Source of the DNA: an uncultured Campylobacter sp.
GTDB lineage: Bacteria > Campylobacterota > Campylobacteria > Campylobacterales > Campylobacteraceae
Length of the DNA: 64,000 nt
NCBI RefSeq assembly: GCF_938039205.1
Contig: NZ_CALHVM010000056.1
Coordinates: forward strand, 1-64,000
Direction: 5' to 3'
Positions 35,409 through 43,750 of the stretch are shown here, one piece after another. The translations under genes were made by a program, and so were the position numbers. The notes under the pieces were generated by a model. The model was not told where the DNA came from and did no database searches. It was given only the letters and a program-made list of their open reading frames with translations. How positions within the stretch are numbered: position 1 is the stretch's first letter; each line of letters starts with the position of its first letter.

Positions 35409-35842
35409 TAAAGCATTTTTTTACGCCCTACGTCATTTTGGAGATCGTAGCGGCGTATTTTTTTATCCACGCGTACGGATTTTTAAATTTGGTCTTTGAA
35501 GTCATCGCATCGGCCGTTTTGGGACTATTTTTTATGTTTCGCGTCGGATTTTTTCAGCTCACGAGCAACATCGCATTTTTTAAGCCCGCAGACGTTTTTA
35601 GTAGCGTAGGTATGGCGATCGGGGGCTTTTTTATGTTTATCCCGGGGCTTATCACCGACGTTTTGGGCGCGGCGATCGTAGCGGTCGCATTTTTTGCAAA
35701 TTTAAAAAACGGCGGCGAGCGCAAAAGCGGGAGCGAATACTATTACGAAAAATTTGAAAGCGGACAGAGCAAACCGCGCGACGAGGGCGAGATCATCGAC
35801 GTCGAAGTCGTAGAAGAAAAGAGGCAAATATGGAAAAACTAA
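35405..35842 (+). CDS. FxsA family membrane protein
   Basis: A 145-residue inner-membrane protein of the FxsA family, with about four transmembrane segments (residues 8-30, 33-50, 68-90 and 82-105 by eye) and a charged cytoplasmic tail. In E. coli FxsA relieves exclusion of phage T7 by the F plasmid; its normal role is unknown. It overlaps proS at ATGA and hemC by 13 bp. Confidence 0.8.
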   Translation: MIKHFFTPYVILEIVAAYFFIHAYGFLNLVFEVIASAVLGLFFMFRVGFFQLTSNIAFFKPADVFSSVGMAIGGFFMFIPGLITDVLGAAIVAVAFFANLKNGGERKSGSEYYYEKFESGQSKPRDEGEIIDVEVVEEKRQIWKN

Positions 35843-36759
35843 AAATCGCAACGAGAAAAAGCGTGCTGGCTATGTGGCAGAGCGAGCATATCAGGGATAA
35901 AATTTTAGCCCGCTATCCGCAAATCGCGGTCGAGCTAACGGGCATGAAAACCAAAGGCGACGTGATCCTAGACACGCCGCTAGCAAAGATCGGTGGCAAG
36001 GGGCTTTTTACGAAAGAGCTAGAAGACAGCATGCTAAGCGGAGAAACGCACATTGCCGTGCATAGTCTAAAAGACGTGCCCGTCGTTTTCCCAGAGGGGC
36101 TAGTGCTAGCCGCGATCTGCTCTCGCGAGGACGTGAGAGATGCGATGCTAAGCGAAAAATACGCTAAATTTGAGGATCTGCCGCAAGGTGCACGCGTGGG
36201 TACGACGAGCCTGCGCCGCAAGATGCAGCTTTTAGCGATGCGTCCCGATCTTGAGATAATATCGCTGCGAGGCAACGTCCAAACTCGTTTGCGCAAGCTA
36301 AAAGAGGGCGAATTTGACGCGATTATCCTAGCGATGGCGGGCGTGAACCGCTTAAATTTACGCTCCGAAGTCGCGCATATAGTGCCGTTTGAGCTAGATC
36401 AGATGGTGCCCGCGATGGGGCAGGGTGCGCTAGGTATCGAGGCTAGAGAGGACGCTGAAATTTTAAATTTGATAGAGTTTTTAAAGGATGAAAAAGCCGT
36501 GATAGAGACGACCGTGGAGCGTGATTTCGTCGCGATACTAGAGGGCGGCTGCCAGGTACCTATCGGCGTAAATGCGAATTTAAACGGCGATAAGATCGAG
36601 ATACGCGCCGTTGTCGGACTGCCAGACGGCAGCGAGAGCATACGTGAAAACATCGTCGCGCAAAAAAGCGAGTGGAAGAGCGTGGGCGCCGAGCTTGGTC
36701 GGATATTTATCGGCAGGGGCGCAAAAGAGCTGCTAAAACGCGCCGAGGAGATGGCGTAG
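35830..36759 (+). CDS. hemC: Porphobilinogen deaminase (hydroxymethylbilane synthase)
   Basis: Joins four porphobilinogens into hydroxymethylbilane in haem synthesis. Key features are KGLFTKELEDSML, VHSLKDVP, TTSLRRKMQL and Cys241 (EGGCQVPIG), which holds the dipyrromethane cofactor. Length of 309 is standard. It overlaps the FxsA gene by 13 bp, and with hemA upstream forms a haem cluster as in C. jejuni. Confidence 0.96.
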   Translation: MEKLKIATRKSVLAMWQSEHIRDKILARYPQIAVELTGMKTKGDVILDTPLAKIGGKGLFTKELEDSMLSGETHIAVHSLKDVPVVFPEGLVLAAICSREDVRDAMLSEKYAKFEDLPQGARVGTTSLRRKMQLLAMRPDLEIISLRGNVQTRLRKLKEGEFDAIILAMAGVNRLNLRSEVAHIVPFELDQMVPAMGQGALGIEAREDAEILNLIEFLKDEKAVIETTVERDFVAILEGGCQVPIGVNANLNGDKIEIRAVVGLPDGSESIRENIVAQKSEWKSVGAELGRIFIGRGAKELLKRAEEMA

Positions 36760-36763
36760 AGGC

Positions 36764-37129
36764 GTGTTTGAGCTAAATTTTAAAGCAAAAGCCGTAACCG
36801 CTACCAAAAACAGCAAAGACAACTACTATATGATCGGTCTTGCAGATGATAAATACGACTACAAAAACTATATAATTTTTCAAAGACCGATCAAGCTCAA
36901 AAAAGGTGACGACGAGAACGCCGATATAAACGGCCTATATGCGGAGTGTAACGGCGACGTTTGCTACAACGCTTGCAAATGCGTAACCATCACCGATAAA
37001 ACCATAGTTTTTGAAGTGGAGGATAGCGTCATCAGCGCCAATATAGAAGGCGTGCGGCTAAATGAACGCTTTATGAAATACTGTAAAGAGATATTTGGCG
37101 AACTGTTAAAGTGTAGCGTGCAAAAATAG
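36764..37129 (+). CDS. Imm10-like protein (possible immunity protein)
   Basis: A 121-residue soluble protein starting at GTG four bases after hemC. The N-terminal FELNFKAKAVTA, MIGLADDKYDYKNYIIFQRPI and then GLYAECNGDVCYNACKCVTI pattern resembles the Imm10 family of immunity proteins from polymorphic toxin systems. The match is by eye. No toxin gene is adjacent, so it would be an orphan. It contains five cysteines. Its position breaks the hemC-ubiD order seen in C. jejuni, marking an insertion. Confidence 0.5.
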   Translation: MFELNFKAKAVTATKNSKDNYYMIGLADDKYDYKNYIIFQRPIKLKKGDDENADINGLYAECNGDVCYNACKCVTITDKTIVFEVEDSVISANIEGVRLNERFMKYCKEIFGELLKCSVQK

Positions 37130-37143
37130 TTTGTTTAAATTTA

Positions 37144-37287
37144 ATGAATATTTTTAAAAGAAAAAGAGATAAAAAACTAAATTTTCTAAAATTTGTCGCC
37201 GTTTCAGGAGGCGTGACACTACCTACCGTGCTAAATGCTGCAAGCCAAAACGCGGATAAGATATCGAGAAATAAAGCCACGATTTAA
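37144..37287 (+). pseudogene. Truncated Tat-signal gene copy
   Basis: A 47-codon frame whose translated middle (NFLKFVAVSGGVTLPTVLNAASQ) closely repeats the start of the decayed Tat-type gene about 1 kb downstream. The twin arginines are disrupted by an insertion (KRKRDKK), and the frame stops right after NKATI, where the other copy continues with MKRFEKA. It is a remnant of a duplicated secreted protein. Confidence 0.65.
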
Positions 37288-37330
37288 AAGCACCTTTTAA
37301 ATTTGACCAAACGTTAAAACCGTAGTCGGA

Positions 37331-38053
37331 CTAAAATTTGATATTAAAATCCTTTGCGATCTTTGTCTTTAAATCCTCGCCGATATTTTTAAACATAGCG
37401 TTCATTTCGGCATTTTTGTCCATAAATTTCTCTATTTGCAAATTTGCCTTGTCGCTATTTTCTTTTATCATCTCGCGAGCCTTTTTCTCTACCCTATCTT
37501 TGGTGTGCTGCGCAAGCGCGGTAAATGATTTTACGAGAGTTTCTTTGATCTCGTCCTTGGTCTGTGCGCCAAAAAGCTCACTTATGATCTGCCCTAAAAA
37601 TGGCTCTATCTCGCTAAAAATCGCAGAATTTTGCTTCGCGTGTTGCACCTGCTGGCTTATGTGCTCGCCAAAGACGCACTCGTTGCAAAAATGCTCGCAG
37701 TTGTTGATAAGCAGGTTGTATTTTTGCTCGCCTATGCGGGCTTTGGCGCAAAGGGCTATATCTTGGCCGCTAAGCGGCGCATTTGCGTGCTCTTTTATCT
37801 GCCAAGTATCGCTGCTAGCAAACTCCTCAAGGCTAGTCATCTCCACCTTTGCGATATTGCGTTTATCTAGCGGCACGACGTTGCTCAAGATCTCCTCAAA
37901 GCAGCTCTTTTCAAAAACTATCCCACGTGCCAAGCCGTTATAATGCACGATCATATCGTCTCCGACGTAGATGCCGTGGTGTTCGTAAAGCTTTATGCCA
38001 AACACGCTTCTATCTACAAAGACGTGATCGCCTATTTTTGGTAAATTTTCCAT
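37331..38053 (-). CDS. LRAT-domain (NlpC/P60-like papain fold) protein
   Basis: 240 residues with an N-terminal LRAT-type permuted papain fold. His26 (EHHGIYVG) and His37 (VHYNG) are spaced like the catalytic pair of HRASLS/LRAT enzymes, and Cys119 lies in NNCEHFCN. Relatives act as acyltransferases, phospholipases or peptidases; the substrate here is unknown. The C-terminal ~110 residues are helical and highly charged, perhaps a coiled coil or amphipathic membrane helix. There is no signal peptide. I start at the ATG after TAGAGAGA rather than at a TTG five codons upstream. It lies on the opposite strand between two decayed copies of a Tat-signal gene. Confidence 0.8.
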   Translation of the reverse strand: MENLPKIGDHVFVDRSVFGIKLYEHHGIYVGDDMIVHYNGLARGIVFEKSCFEEILSNVVPLDKRNIAKVEMTSLEEFASSDTWQIKEHANAPLSGQDIALCAKARIGEQKYNLLINNCEHFCNECVFGEHISQQVQHAKQNSAIFSEIEPFLGQIISELFGAQTKDEIKETLVKSFTALAQHTKDRVEKKAREMIKENSDKANLQIEKFMDKNAEMNAMFKNIGEDLKTKIAKDFNIKF

Positions 38054-38153
38054 ATTTCTCTCTATCAAATTTTTTAAAATCGCAATAAAATGGCAAATTT
38101 AGCCCAAATTTGCTAAATTTCAAATATCATCTAAATTTGACAAACCGCAAGGA

Positions 38154-38667
38154 GAGAATATAAAAAGACGAAATTTCTTAAAATTTGCCGCCGTTTCAGG
38201 GGCTGCGGCGCTACCTAGCGCGCTAAACGCCGCAAGCCAAAAGGCTGATAAAATATCGCAAAATAAAGCCGCAATGAAGCGCTTTGAAAAAGCTATAAAC
38301 AGCGCAGACATGGCGGCTCTAAAAGAGCTGGTGGATCCAAAAGCGCCATTTCTCACGCTTACTTCGCCAGAGCCGCTTTACGGCGGAGAGGTTTACTTCG
38401 CGGTGGTAAAGATGATGCGAGATTAGCTTCCCCGACGTGCAGTGGGCGATGCAAGATATGGTGGCGGACGAGCGCTGAGTGGCGGTGTATTGGCTTTGCA
38501 CGGGTACGCATGAGCATGACTTTGCGGGTGTGGCGGCGACTGGGCGTAAATTTAGCGCTAGAGTGATGAATTTTTACTATTTTAACGACGCCGGCAAGAT
38601 CACGAACGACGTGGTAGCCGAGGGGATGATCGCCATCTTGCGAGCTATCGGCGCATGCGATAAATAA
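38154..38667 (+). pseudogene. Decayed Tat-exported SnoaL-like (ester cyclase) gene
   Basis: Reading from 38157 gives NIKRRNFLKFAAVSGAAALPSALNAAS, a textbook twin-arginine signal, then a helical region up to KMMRD and a stop at 38424. One frame over, the sequence continues SFPDVQWAMQDMVADER, a TGA at 38476, and then the typical SnoaL/NTF2-like ester cyclase end (WLCTGTHEHDFAGVAATGRKF ... VVAEGMIAILRAIG). The start codon position reads GAG instead of ATG after a good AAGGAG site. So three lesions are present: start loss, frameshift and nonsense. Confidence 0.8.
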
Positions 38668-38683
38668 CCGCTCCATGCTCCGC

Positions 38684-38737
38684 TTCGCCTTTTTCAGCTA
38701 TTTTTGGCTAAAATCGCCCAAAAATCAAAAAGGCGAA
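38684..38737. promoter_or_regulatory. Nested inverted repeat covering the ubiD ribosome site
   Basis: TTCGCCTTTTT pairs with AAAAAGGCGAA (11 bp), and inside it ATTTTTGG pairs with CCAAAAAT. The right arm contains the ubiD Shine-Dalgarno AAAGG and ends two bases before the ATG. It could hide the site or terminate incoming transcription. Confidence 0.5.
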
Positions 38738-38739
38738 AT

Positions 38740-40548
38740 ATGGACTACATCAAGCTTCTAAAAGACAGCGGCCTGCTGCGCGTCATTGACGAGCCCGCGG
38801 ATATCGATCTGGAGATCGCGCACGCGAGCTACATCGAGGTCAAGTGCGAAAACTCGCAGGCGCTGCTTTTTACAAATCCCGTCTGCAAAAAAACGGGGCG
38901 CAAATTTGCTCCAGTGCTAACAAACATCTACGGCTCAAAGCGCGCTTTAGAGCTTATTTTTGGACGCGATCCCGACGAGATCGCGGGCGAGATCGAGCGG
39001 CTTTTAAAGCCTAAAAAACCTAAAAGCTTTGGCGAAAAGCTAAATTTTGCCGCGTATTTGTTTGAGATGAGAAAAATTTTCACGAAAAGATTAAAAGGCG
39101 AGGGTGAGTGTCAGCAGGTCAAATTCATGGGCGACGAGGTCGATCTATTCTCGCTTCCCGCGCTAAAAACATGGCCGCTTGACGGAGGCGCTTTTATCAC
39201 GATGGGACAGGTCTATACGCAAAGCCCTGACGGCGAACTGCAAAACGTCGGCATGTACCGACTGCAAATTTACGATAAAAATCGCCTCGGCATGCACTGG
39301 CAGATCCACAAAGACGGCGCGAATTTCTTTAACGAATACAAGCGCGCTGGCCGCAAGATGCCTGTATCCGTGGCAATAGGGGGCGATCCGCTCTACATCT
39401 GGTGCGCTCAAGCGCCGCTGCCAAAGGGCGTGTTTGAGCTGCTGCTTTACGGCTTCATCCGCAAAGAGCCGGCCAAACTCGTAAAGTCGCTAACGAACGA
39501 AATTTACGTCCCACACGACGCGGACTACGTGATCGAGGGTTTTGTCGATACGGATAAATTTGAGCTTGAAGGACCGTTTGGCGATCACACGGGCTTTTAT
39601 ACGCCGGTGGAGCCGTTTCCTGTTATGGAGGTCACGGCGATCACGAGCAAGCGTGAGCCCGTATTTCACGCGACCGTGGTCGGTAAGCCGCCGCTTGAGG
39701 ATAAGTACATGGGCTGGGCGACCGAGCGCATTTTCTTGCCGCTTTTGCGCACGACGGTACCGGAGCTTCTAGACTACAACATGCCTGAAAACGGCGTCTT
39801 TCACAACCTAATCTTGGCTAAAATCAACGCCCTTTATCCAGCGCACGCCAAGCAGGCGATGCATGCATTTTGGGGCGTGGGGCAGATGAGCTTTGTAAAG
39901 CACGCGGTTTTTGTGGGCGAGGATGCGCCAAATTTGAGCGATTATGGCGCGCTTACGGAGCATATTTTAAACCGTTTCAGCGATAAAAGCCTGCTAATCA
40001 GCGAGGGCGTGTGCGATCAGCTCGATCACGCGAGCCCGAACTCGTGCTTTGGCGGTAAGCTGGGAATTGACGCTACGCAGGATTTTTCGGTGCCTGCGCC
40101 TATGCTTTTGGACGACGCTGCGCTGCTGGCTAAATTTAAAGAAATAGAGCCAAATTTAACGCAGCTCGTGCAGTTTAAAACAAATACCAAAACTCCGATT
40201 TGTGTCGTCAAATTTGACAAAAACCGTCTCGTAAAAGAGGTTTTTGAAGAGCTTTTGAAATTTAAAGAGTACTTTAAACTACTCGTTTTCGTCGGCTCCG
40301 AAAATCGCCTGGAAAACCCGTATATGCTGCTTTGGCGCGTGACTAATAACATCGACGCCTTGCGCGATATTTACGTGCGCGATGGCACGGTCTGCATCGA
40401 CGCCACCGCAAAAGGCGAGGCCGAGGGCTATACTCGCGGCTGGCCGTTGCAAACCGACTGCGACCGCGACGTCGTGGAGAGTCTCGTTAAGCGCGGCATA
40501 GTAAAAGACGAACCCGAGCTGTTTAGCAAATTTGAGATTTTCGGATAA
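38740..40548 (+). CDS. ubiD: UbiD-family decarboxylase
   Basis: Prenylated-flavin-dependent aromatic acid decarboxylase. In Campylobacter, which makes menaquinone by the futalosine route, this UbiD-type enzyme probably serves a late quinone decarboxylation step. The EGPFGDHTGFYTPVEPFPVMEVTAITSKREPVFHATVVGKPPLEDKYMG block is diagnostic, and 602 residues is typical. The ATG chosen has AAAAAGG upstream; an earlier TTG twelve codons upstream is not conserved-looking. It is the equivalent of C. jejuni Cj0546, here separated from hemC by an accessory patch. Confidence 0.92.
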   Translation: MDYIKLLKDSGLLRVIDEPADIDLEIAHASYIEVKCENSQALLFTNPVCKKTGRKFAPVLTNIYGSKRALELIFGRDPDEIAGEIERLLKPKKPKSFGEKLNFAAYLFEMRKIFTKRLKGEGECQQVKFMGDEVDLFSLPALKTWPLDGGAFITMGQVYTQSPDGELQNVGMYRLQIYDKNRLGMHWQIHKDGANFFNEYKRAGRKMPVSVAIGGDPLYIWCAQAPLPKGVFELLLYGFIRKEPAKLVKSLTNEIYVPHDADYVIEGFVDTDKFELEGPFGDHTGFYTPVEPFPVMEVTAITSKREPVFHATVVGKPPLEDKYMGWATERIFLPLLRTTVPELLDYNMPENGVFHNLILAKINALYPAHAKQAMHAFWGVGQMSFVKHAVFVGEDAPNLSDYGALTEHILNRFSDKSLLISEGVCDQLDHASPNSCFGGKLGIDATQDFSVPAPMLLDDAALLAKFKEIEPNLTQLVQFKTNTKTPICVVKFDKNRLVKEVFEELLKFKEYFKLLVFVGSENRLENPYMLLWRVTNNIDALRDIYVRDGTVCIDATAKGEAEGYTRGWPLQTDCDRDVVESLVKRGIVKDEPELFSKFEIFG

Positions 40549-40571
40549 ATTTTTAAACTCGGTAAATTTAA

Positions 40572-40597
40572 AAGCGGCTAAATTTGCCGAGCCGCTT
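40572..40597. terminator. Hairpin after ubiD
   Basis: AAGCGGCT and AGCCGCTT form a perfect 8-bp stem with a 10-nt loop, 23 bases past the ubiD stop. Confidence 0.55.
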
Positions 40598-40651
40598 AAA
40601 TAAATTCGTTTTTCAAGCGCCTTTTTAGCCCGAATTTTATAAAATCGCAAA

Positions 40652-41485
40652 ATGGATAAAGAACGCCTGATAATCGATAAATTTAGCAACTCTTTCATCG
40701 GCGACGACGGCGCTGTAGTGGCGCATGAGCGCGGCCGGTGGGTGTATAGCAAGGACCTTTTTTGCGAGGGGACGCACTTTCTAGCAGGCTGGCTTAGCAT
40801 GGAGGAGATCGCGCGCAAGGCGATGCTCGTAAATCTCTCCGACGCCGTCGCGATGAACGCCGAGCCTAAATTTGCGCTTTTGGGACTTGGGTTACCCAAA
40901 AATACGAGCGCGGCGCAGATCTCGGCGCTACGCAAGGGATTTGCGGACGTTTGCGACGAGTACGGCGTCACTATCATCGGCGGCGACACGATCGGCAGCG
41001 ATAAAATTTTGCTTAGCGTTACGATTATTTCACGCCTCCGAGGCAAGGCGGTTTTACGAAGCGGCGCGAAAAAAGGCGATCTAGTCGCTTTTACGGGCGA
41101 GCTGGGTCAGAGCCTCAAGGGGCTTAGGACGCTTTTAAACGGCGGGCGGGTCGCGTCAAATTCTCGCTTTAAAAAGCCTGTTTTAAAAGATAAATTTTTC
41201 TATGCCGCAGCAAATAAGATAAACGCCGCCATGGACGTCTCAGACGGGCTTTGCACCGATCTAGCCAAGCTTTGCGCGCAGAGTCGCTGCGGGGCAAAAT
41301 TTATCAAACGGCTAAGCAAACACGAGCTAAATAGCGGCGAGGAGTACGAGATTTTATTTACGTTTAGTCAGAAAAATCGCGCTAAAATTCTAAGCCTCGC
41401 TCGCAAAACCCGCACTAAAATCACGATCTTTGCCAAAATCACGAAAGGAAAATTTAAAAGTAATGCAAGAAACCACCATTTTTAA
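40652..41485 (+). CDS. thiL: Thiamine-monophosphate kinase
   Basis: ATP-dependent kinase making thiamine diphosphate from thiamine monophosphate (PurM/AIR-synthase-like fold). The N-terminal FIGDDGAVV metal motif, VNLSDAVAMNAEP, IIGGDTIGS and MDVSDGLCTDLAKL are as expected. At 277 residues it is a little shorter than E. coli ThiL (about 325), as is usual in Campylobacter. Its end overlaps truD by 23 bp. Confidence 0.9.
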   Translation: MDKERLIIDKFSNSFIGDDGAVVAHERGRWVYSKDLFCEGTHFLAGWLSMEEIARKAMLVNLSDAVAMNAEPKFALLGLGLPKNTSAAQISALRKGFADVCDEYGVTIIGGDTIGSDKILLSVTIISRLRGKAVLRSGAKKGDLVAFTGELGQSLKGLRTLLNGGRVASNSRFKKPVLKDKFFYAAANKINAAMDVSDGLCTDLAKLCAQSRCGAKFIKRLSKHELNSGEEYEILFTFSQKNRAKILSLARKTRTKITIFAKITKGKFKSNARNHHF

Positions 41486-42587
41486 GCCCCTTTACGCGCT
41501 CACTCACGCGCCCATTAACGCGTATTTTAGTAAAAATTCAGACGATTTTGTGGTGCGCGAGATCCCGCTTTACGCATTTAGCGGGCAGGGCGAGCACCTC
41601 ATCGTTGAAATTTGCAAAAAAGATATGACGACACAGGAAGCTTTGCACGCTCTAAGCGAGGTTAGCGGCGTAAAGATGCGAGATTTTGGCTACGCGGGGC
41701 TAAAAGACAAACAGGGTATGACGACGCAGTTTATCTCGATGCCGCGTAAATTTGAGGCCGCGCTAGCAAATTTTAGCCACGAAAAGATGAAAATTTTAAG
41801 CCTCGCCGCGCATGACAATAAGCTTCGCATCGGGCACCTAAAAGGGAACAGTTTTTTTATCCGCCTAAAAAAAGTGATGCCAAGCGAGGCTGCCAAGCTT
41901 GAACAAGCCGTGCGAAACATCGACGAGACGGGCTATGCTAACTACTTTGGCTATCAGCGTTTCGGCAAATACGGCGACAATGCGCAAAGCGGGCTGGAGC
42001 TGCTAAAATCGGGCACCGTAAACGGTAAAAAGAGCAAAAATCCAAAGCTAAACGACTTTTTGATCTCGGCTTTTCAGAGCGATCTTTTTAACCGATGGCT
42101 TAGCAAGCGCGTTGAGATTTCGAGGTTTGCGAAGGATTTTAGCCTGGGCGAGCTAACTCAAATTTACCCTTATCTTGACGGAGTGATTTTGAAAAATTTG
42201 AAATCGCAAAAGAGATTTTTTAAGCTTATTGAGGGTGAAGTTTTGGGGCATTACCCGCACGGCAAGTGCTTTTTGTGCGAGGATTTGGACGCGGAGGGCG
42301 CGCGCTTTGACGCTAGAGATATCACTAGCTGTGGACTGATCGCAGGCGCGAAGGCGTATGAGGCGCAGGGCGCGGCTAGGGCAGTAGAGGATCAAATTTT
42401 CGCGCAGGCAAATGAATATAAAGCCAAAATGACCGGCTCGAGACGCTTTGCGTGGTGTTATCTGGAGGATGCGAGCTATAAATACAACGAGGAAAAGGCT
42501 CATTTTACGATAAATTTCACGCTACAAAAAGGAAGCTACGCGACGGTGGTGCTGGAGGAAATTTTACACAAAAATATTTTTGAATGA
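41463..42587 (+). CDS. truD: tRNA pseudouridine(13) synthase TruD
   Basis: Converts uridine 13 of tRNA-Glu to pseudouridine. The catalytic Asp82 lies in the diagnostic FGYAGLKDKQGMTTQFISMP, followed by the NYFGYQRFGKYGDN motif; the TRUD insertion domain is in the middle. I begin at ATG 41463 because MQETTIFKPLYALTHAP reads as the natural N terminus; a TTG eleven codons earlier lies deep inside thiL. Confidence 0.93.
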   Translation: MQETTIFKPLYALTHAPINAYFSKNSDDFVVREIPLYAFSGQGEHLIVEICKKDMTTQEALHALSEVSGVKMRDFGYAGLKDKQGMTTQFISMPRKFEAALANFSHEKMKILSLAAHDNKLRIGHLKGNSFFIRLKKVMPSEAAKLEQAVRNIDETGYANYFGYQRFGKYGDNAQSGLELLKSGTVNGKKSKNPKLNDFLISAFQSDLFNRWLSKRVEISRFAKDFSLGELTQIYPYLDGVILKNLKSQKRFFKLIEGEVLGHYPHGKCFLCEDLDAEGARFDARDITSCGLIAGAKAYEAQGAARAVEDQIFAQANEYKAKMTGSRRFAWCYLEDASYKYNEEKAHFTINFTLQKGSYATVVLEEILHKNIFE

Positions 42588-43111
42588 TTTGGAATAAGCG
42601 GCTTGTTTCGCGAGCGCTTTTAAATTCTTTTTGCTCCGCTTTGCTCGCAAACTGCAAGCAGAACGTAAATTTCGCCCTGCGATAGGCTATATGCCTTAGC
42701 TTGGGACGAAATTTACTTATTCCATTTGGCTACGAGCCTAGCGATGTAGAAAACATAAATCATCTCGCGATATTTGCCTTGACTTTCTATGTTAAAATTT
42801 GGCGTTATATTGCGCTAAATTTGCAAATTTCTACTTTAAATTTACTAGTTAAGCCGCTTGCTTTATCGTCGTCAAATTTTAACCCTATCGCTGTTTTAAA
42901 CAAATCGCTTCAAGCCTTGGGTTCGTATTGCTAAAGCTGCAAATTTGTGGTTATTTTTATTAAATTTGATTGTTTTGAAATCAAAGTATCTAAAAGTAAC
43001 ATTAACTAAAATAACTAAATATTATTCATTATCTTAATCTGCTTTTTACTCATTCCTAAGCTTCGCGACTGTATATTACCTATGTATTTACTTTATTTTT
43101 AAGGAGGCTTT
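42588..43111. other. Intergenic, 524 bp, with a structured inverted repeat
   Basis: No gene is recognised. It contains a nested inverted repeat at 42665-42716 and AT-rich DNA up to 43111 that should hold the promoter of the transporter operon. Confidence 0.5.
42665..42716. repeat. Nested inverted repeat with AAATTT arms
   Basis: GTAAATTTCG pairs exactly with CGAAATTTAC, continued by CCC/GGG past one bulged A. Inside the loop AGGC and GCCT form a second small stem around TATAT. It could terminate truD, or be a structured RNA or a small repeat. Confidence 0.5.
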
Positions 43112-43750
43112 ATGCAAGAGGCAAACGACGGCAAAAAGCTAGCGATCGGCACCGTTGCCTTGATCCTAGCTATCGTCTTTTTCGGCGGTTTCTTAAAGGA
43201 TGTCGCAGGCGGTATCTTTGATTTCAGTAAGTTAACCGGACAGTTTCCGGAGTGGTTTAAGACCGCAGGCGGAACTAGCGCAAAGGGCGGTTTTATATTT
43301 GCGCTTAGCCTAGTTCCGGCGATCATGCTCGCTCTTGGGTTCGTCGCGATATTTGAGAGATATTACGCACTTTACGCGGCTTCACGCTGGCTTACTCCCG
43401 TGCTAAAGCCTCTCATCGGTATCCCGGGCTGCTGCTCGATCTCGCTCATAGCTAGTACGCAAAGCACCGACGCGGGTAGCTCCACGGCAAAGTTTTTACG
43501 CCAAGACGGCAAGATCACGCACAAAGAGCTTTTGATATTTGCCGCATTTCAGTTTAGCGCGGGCGCGATGATCACAAATTTCCTAGCATCTTTCGCTCCG
43601 TTACTTTTGGTTGCGGACAAAAATGGAGCCCTAGCGCCTATATCTATCGCGGCGGGCTTGGGAATTATTTTGGTGTTTAAGGTATTTGGGGCAAATTTGA
43701 TGAGACTTTACGTCAAAAAATTCGTAAAAGACGGGGAGACTGAAGTATGA
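43112..43750 (+). CDS. YjiH-like inner-membrane protein (nucleoside-recognition/Gate domain)
   Basis: A 212-residue polytopic membrane protein of the nucleoside-recognition (SpmA/YjiH) group, with about five helices and the motif STQSTDAGSSTAKFLRQDGKI followed by a conserved FAAFQFSAGAMI helix. It overlaps the YjiG-like gene at ATGA, and the two probably form one transporter. In E. coli yjiG-yjiH lie next to iadA, an isoaspartyl dipeptidase; here an M20 peptidase follows. Transport of peptides or amino acids is inferred. Confidence 0.8.
   Translation: MQEANDGKKLAIGTVALILAIVFFGGFLKDVAGGIFDFSKLTGQFPEWFKTAGGTSAKGGFIFALSLVPAIMLALGFVAIFERYYALYAASRWLTPVLKPLIGIPGCCSISLIASTQSTDAGSSTAKFLRQDGKITHKELLIFAAFQFSAGAMITNFLASFAPLLLVADKNGALAPISIAAGLGIILVFKVFGANLMRLYVKKFVKDGETEV

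Noticed and set aside
42588..43111. Possible tRNA gene (GGGTTCGTATT near 42919)
   Set aside because: No acceptor stem or other tRNA arms could be paired around it. No tRNA was found anywhere in the window.
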